From NCBI GenBank assembly GCA_028869725.1, contig JAGWRJ010000389.1, positions 1 to 8,138 on the forward strand: a DNA stretch of 8,138 bases. The letters are read 5' to 3'. The DNA comes from Alphaproteobacteria bacterium (lineage in GTDB: Bacteria; Pseudomonadota; Alphaproteobacteria; Micropepsales; Micropepsaceae). A model generated the notes under the pieces. The model had not been told where the DNA came from and searched no databases. It saw nothing but the letters and a program-made list of their open reading frames with translations. A program made the translations under genes and the position numbers. Positions 5,126 to 8,138 of this stretch are shown here, in pieces. The number at the start of each line of letters is the position of its first letter. Position 1 is the first letter of the stretch.

Positions 5126-5476
5126 GACTGCATTCTCTCGTGGACAATGATCCGACTTGGGAGGCGGTCTGGTTCCGGCAGGGAAGATAGAAGCTGGAGA
5201 GGGAGGCGGGAATGACAAAATTGCGGAAGGCTTCCATTTGGCAGGGAACTGGCTGTCGCGAAGGCAGGGTAATCAGCCTGGAGCGCCCCTGAAATTCGAT
5301 GCCACGTACGGTCTAGTCCTGGCGCGATTTACTGTCCCCGTAAGCCGCGGCCCGTTTCCCCCATCTACAAACCTCGGGCAGTTGACGTGATACCAACCCA
5401 GGTCTTGATGTCGTGCCTATCGACGGCCTGGTGCGTGAAGACGCAACCGCGGAGTTTGGACGAACCAGGCCAAGGA
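5126..5476. other. 351-bp region without a supported gene
   Basis: This stretch lies between the DUF2786 gene stop and the acyl-CoA dehydrogenase start, both on the minus strand. It should hold the dehydrogenase promoter, but I see only a poor TTGTCA near 5216 with no matching -10. Open frames across it do not resemble any family and continue antisense into the neighbours. The one clear structure is the long inverted repeat at 5425-5471. Confidence 0.5.
5425..5471 (-). repeat. 8-bp inverted repeat just after the DUF2786 gene
   Basis: GGCCTGGT (5425-5432) and ACCAGGCC (5464-5471) are perfect complements across 31 bases. A smaller hairpin GCGT-GAAG-ACGC (5433-5444) is nested directly beside the first arm. 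The outer arm starts 5 bases after the DUF2786 stop on the minus strand. It could be a 3' stabilising structure or a Rho-independent signal lacking a T-run. Confidence 0.4.
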
Positions 5477-7258
5477 TCAGTTTCGGCTTGCCAGCGCAGC
5501 CTCAGGCTCGAACAGATCACCCGCGGCCTTGCCCGCAGCATAGGCTGCTCCGTGCACAGAGCGCCGGCTGCGTCGGGCGCGGGTGGTCAGATGAAGGCCC
5601 AACCTTGCGATCTCTTCGTCGACCACCGCGTGCTTGGCGGCGACGAGATCAAAGCCGGTGCTTTGAGGGACTGATCCGTGGCGCCCGCGCTTTAATGCGG
5701 CGAGGCGGGCGGATATCCCGTTGGCCAGACCAATCTGGAACGAATTCAGCGCGAGGCGGCGGTTACCGCCCTGCGATGCCAGGTAGATTCCGCCCCGGCG
5801 GAATACTGCTGTTTCGGTTTCGAACGTCGCTTCGATCAGCTCATGGAGAACATGCGCCGCTTCGACATCAACCCTGAGACCAAAGAGGGTGTAGTGCAGC
5901 GTGCCATCCTCGTGTTCTTCCGACCAGACCTGGCAGTCGCAGAAATGGGCGAGCGGCTGCAGGCAGGAATCAATCGGGGCGCGGCGTTTGCGGCCGGTGG
6001 CGATATTCACACCCAGGCAGTCAGATTTGCGGACCGAAACCTCGTCCAGGGTCAGATCGTGCCGGTCAAGCAGCTCGGCGACCTTGGCGGCAGCGGCCAT
6101 GGCTTCCTCTTCGGTGCAGCCACGCTCTACGGTCTTGGCCCGCAACGCCTGAATACGCTGGATCACCCGTTCGATCTCGGTCGCCGTGGACACACCATTT
6201 TCTGACGGGCTGGCGCCCAAGTGGGTCCAGCGCGTTCGCAATCGCCTGAAGAGATCAGCAGCGCTGGCCCGCATGGCACCGCGCGTAATATGACTGGCAA
6301 TGGCAGCATCGGCGGCATCGAGCGCGTCGGCGTGTCTACCCATGCCCGCCCGTGCCCGCTGGACCAGGGTCTCGACCTGCAGATCGGCGATCCTCTCATA
6401 GGCCGCTTTCAGCTGCGTGCGTGCGTCGAAGTCCGCCTGAGCATAGAGCCCGCAGGCGTCAATGAGATTATCCACCGAGGCGAGCTGGCGGGCCGCCAGG
6501 ACAAGATCGTCCATCTGTCCTGTCGCGCCGTCGTCGATCCAGCGAAGCGCGAGATATTCAACGTCACTGAACTCGATTTCGCCATCCAGTACGGCATTGA
6601 CGAGCGATGCCATGTCCAGATCGGCGCTCAACTGGGGCATGGGCAGAAACCCGCGCCGGGCCACATCGCGGTAGAGATTGGCAACCAGGCGGTGACCGAG
6701 ATGACGACCGCTGCGCGCGAAGTCCAGTGCTGTGTCGAGGTTCTTCTGGTCCAACGCAAATAACGGCGAGATCAGCACGTGACGGCCACTTGCCAGGGGA
6801 CAAAGTCGCATCGCAGCTGGATATCCCACCGCTTCGGGAGCGATGCGCGCATCCAGAAGGCAAAGGCTCTCGGCGGTGACGAGATCCTCGAGCTGCACCT
6901 CATTGGGTCCGCGCCGGCCAACAATCCTGACCAGGCGAAACTGTGCACCGGCGAGCGCCTCGTGCGCCTGGCGGTCCACCTGGGTTTGCGGCTGGCTCTT
7001 CTTCAGATGCCGATCGACCGCCGTAAGGGCGCTCGCCGATGGCGTGAACAGCTCCATATCGGAGGCCATGGTCATGAGACATATCTGGGCCTCTTCGCTC
7101 TCGGGCGGCTCTGCATGGCCGGCGAGCCATCGCCGCACGATCCTTTGGACCCTTCCCATGGGCGCAAAGTGCTCGATCAGATCCTCAACCATTCGACCGA
7201 TCGCCTCCAGAATCTCATAGTCCGCGTCGATGTCGCCGCTGGCTTGGGAGGCACGCAT
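5477..7258 (-). CDS. DUF2786-domain protein with unrecognised N-terminal region
   Basis: This 593-residue cytosolic protein has no signal peptide or membrane segment. Its C-terminal third is a DUF2786 region: ERVIQRIQALRAKTVERGCT (363-382), then EEEAMAAAAKVAELLDR (383-399), followed by a DUF7168-like domain (about 428-558) with CDCQVW, LFGLRVDVEAAHVLHELIEA and LNSFQIGLANGISARLA. The first ~350 residues are not recognised: a helical start (10-65), a possibly beta-rich segment around FRLVRIVGRRGPNEVQLEDL (107-126), and a long helical stretch (170-340). The usual DUF2786 protein is about 200-250 residues, so this is an extended form. The ATG at 7258 is chosen over 7294 because AGGAG lies 8 bases upstream of it. 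It lies 190 bp downstream of a nucleotidyltransferase-fold gene on the same strand. DUF2786 has no established biochemical function; no role is assigned. Confidence 0.8.
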   Translation of the reverse strand: MRASQASGDIDADYEILEAIGRMVEDLIEHFAPMGRVQRIVRRWLAGHAEPPESEEAQICLMTMASDMELFTPSASALTAVDRHLKKSQPQTQVDRQAHEALAGAQFRLVRIVGRRGPNEVQLEDLVTAESLCLLDARIAPEAVGYPAAMRLCPLASGRHVLISPLFALDQKNLDTALDFARSGRHLGHRLVANLYRDVARRGFLPMPQLSADLDMASLVNAVLDGEIEFSDVEYLALRWIDDGATGQMDDLVLAARQLASVDNLIDACGLYAQADFDARTQLKAAYERIADLQVETLVQRARAGMGRHADALDAADAAIASHITRGAMRASAADLFRRLRTRWTHLGASPSENGVSTATEIERVIQRIQALRAKTVERGCTEEEAMAAAAKVAELLDRHDLTLDEVSVRKSDCLGVNIATGRKRRAPIDSCLQPLAHFCDCQVWSEEHEDGTLHYTLFGLRVDVEAAHVLHELIEATFETETAVFRRGGIYLASQGGNRRLALNSFQIGLANGISARLAALKRGRHGSVPQSTGFDLVAAKHAVVDEEIARLGLHLTTRARRSRRSVHGAAYAAGKAAGDLFEPEAALASRN

Positions 7259-7423
7259 CACGGAAGCTCCTGATCCACAAGGTGGAGATTTCATGTGCCA
7301 GGATCAGGCCACGATTCTGGTCCGACCCGAAAGGGCTGGTGTTCCCGCGACGCCGCATCGCGGAAGGCAGGAAGAGCGTCCCGATGAAGCGGACCCAGTC
7401 GACGACATGCCACATGAAGACCC

Positions 7424-7436
7424 GCGGTATCACCGC
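7424..7436 (-). terminator. Small hairpin after the nucleotidyltransferase-fold gene
   Basis: GCGGT (7424-7428) and ACCGC (7432-7436) pair across 3 bases, 12 bases after the stop codon of the upstream gene on the minus strand. No T-run follows, so read-through into the DUF2786 gene is likely. Confidence 0.2.
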
Positions 7437-7448
7437 AATCTCCGCCTT

Positions 7449-8138
7449 TCAGGGCGCGGAGGAGGTCGGAGCGGGGATCATCTCTTTGAGCAACTGCGGA
7501 ACGTCATTGGTCCTGATCAGCACTGCACCCGGTTCATCGACCGGCCAGGACAAATATTTGGCACGTGCCAGCCCTTCGACTTTCGACCGGTTCTTCAGGA
7601 CAGTCTCGATGAGGCCCTTTTGGCCGAGCCCGTTCGTGCCGAAATGATCGTCCAGCGCTTCGCGGCTGATCGCGCAGGAAACGATGTGGCCGCGTGCAGT
7701 GCCACGGAAGATCGCCACATCGCGGCTGAAGTCGTAGTGTACGGGCGGACTATTGAACGTCAGGTCGAGACCTGGAATCGTCGAGCGCCGGCGATCAATA
7801 ATCTTGAGTAGCCAATCGCGGCCGACGCCGCCCACAGAGGCGAGACCTTGGTCGAGCAGCGCGCGCCAGGTGGGTCCCCGTGCATAGGCTTCCTGCCAAG
7901 CACGTCTCAGTTCGTCCGGCCTTTTTTGACCGAGGATCTTTAAGAGCACGTCGGCCTGTTGGAGATCCTTATCTCGTTTCGCTACGCCTGCTGCGCGTCT
8001 GCCTGAAACAATCAGTTTGTGAATCGCGTAGCGCGCCGGCGAGGGGACCAGGACCGCAATGCCAGCTTTGTGGAGGATCACGGCATGTTCGGGCTCATGG
8101 ATGAGAAAGTCGAGAAACTGTAGCGGCTGCGCATCCGT
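7449..8138 (-). CDS. GSU2403-type nucleotidyltransferase-fold protein, C-terminal part
   Basis: The last 229 residues of a protein that continues beyond the right edge are visible. The codons from 8138 to 8082 stay open in frame and read QFLDFLIHEPEHAVILHKAG, so the GTG at 8081 is an internal valine, not a start. Family features are LVPSPARYAIHKLIVSGRR (about 30-48), KDLQQADVLLKIL (about 57-69), a following RRAWQEAYARGPTWRALL stretch, and a C-terminal domain about residues 125-220. This resembles the NTP_transf_8 / GSU2403 group (usually about 320-350 residues). The nucleotide-binding GS...D motif would lie in the missing N-terminal part and cannot be checked. The family is often poorly characterised and sometimes sits in addiction or defence loci. 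The gene precedes the DUF2786 gene on the same strand. Confidence 0.78.
   Translation of the reverse strand, partial: TDAQPLQFLDFLIHEPEHAVILHKAGIAVLVPSPARYAIHKLIVSGRRAAGVAKRDKDLQQADVLLKILGQKRPDELRRAWQEAYARGPTWRALLDQGLASVGGVGRDWLLKIIDRRRSTIPGLDLTFNSPPVHYDFSRDVAIFRGTARGHIVSCAISREALDDHFGTNGLGQKGLIETVLKNRSKVEGLARAKYLSWPVDEPGAVLIRTNDVPQLLKEMIPAPTSSAP

Noticed and set aside
5387..5877. Overlapping plus-strand frames spanning the gap and the DUF2786 gene end
   Set aside because: No ribosome site or recognisable motif, and they lie mostly antisense to a well-supported gene.
7215..7433. 72-residue minus-strand frame with a hydrophobic segment (WVRFIGTLFL)
   Set aside because: It overlaps the start of the DUF2786 gene, lacks a convincing ribosome site and ends in arginine-rich shadow sequence. 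A small membrane protein cannot be fully excluded.
1..8138. CRISPR array, rRNA, riboswitch or complete insertion sequence
   Set aside because: No regularly spaced repeats, rRNA-like sequence, known aptamer core or intact transposase was seen on either strand.

Overview
The window looks like an accessory region of an alphaproteobacterial, probably sphingomonad, chromosome or large plasmid. It has high-GC coding sequence and families I associate with that group. I ran no search, so the taxon is an inference. Only the parDE pair lies on the plus strand; every other supported gene is on the minus strand.

Left part (1-3570) is a graveyard of mobile and addiction genes. An intact ParD/ParE type II toxin-antitoxin operon has its own promoter and a palindromic operator. 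Next comes the 5' half of a tRNA-Leu(CAA) gene, broken at the anticodon loop, which looks like an old attachment-site junction. A two-gene minus-strand unit follows: an XRE-type helix-turn-helix regulator that usually serves as an antitoxin, then 21 bp later a GIY-YIG nuclease in place of the expected RelE-like toxin. Then comes a TumE/TumA-type toxin-antitoxin pair, in which the toxin gene is split by a one-base frameshift while the antitoxin and the promoter/operator look intact. Two directly repeated ~100-bp GC-rich sequences, exactly 1005 bp apart, bracket this pair. The segment ends with the catalytic C-terminus of a tyrosine recombinase.

Middle part (3570-5125) is a catabolic fragment. 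The recombinase remnant is joined in frame to the first third of an acyl-CoA thiolase, whose own frame is also shifted at a run of C. Upstream of it and translationally coupled (TGATG overlap) is an intact acyl-CoA dehydrogenase. The two once formed a beta-oxidation-type operon that an insertion or deletion destroyed on the thiolase side.

Right part (5126-8138) has a 350-bp gap with no gene, a large protein with a C-terminal DUF2786 region and an unrecognised N-terminal two-thirds, and the C-terminal part of a GSU2403-type nucleotidyltransferase-fold protein that runs off the right edge.

The most interesting points are the XRE + GIY-YIG pair as a possible rewired addiction or defence module, the repeat-bracketed tumEA cassette, and the thiolase/recombinase chimera marking a rearrangement breakpoint.
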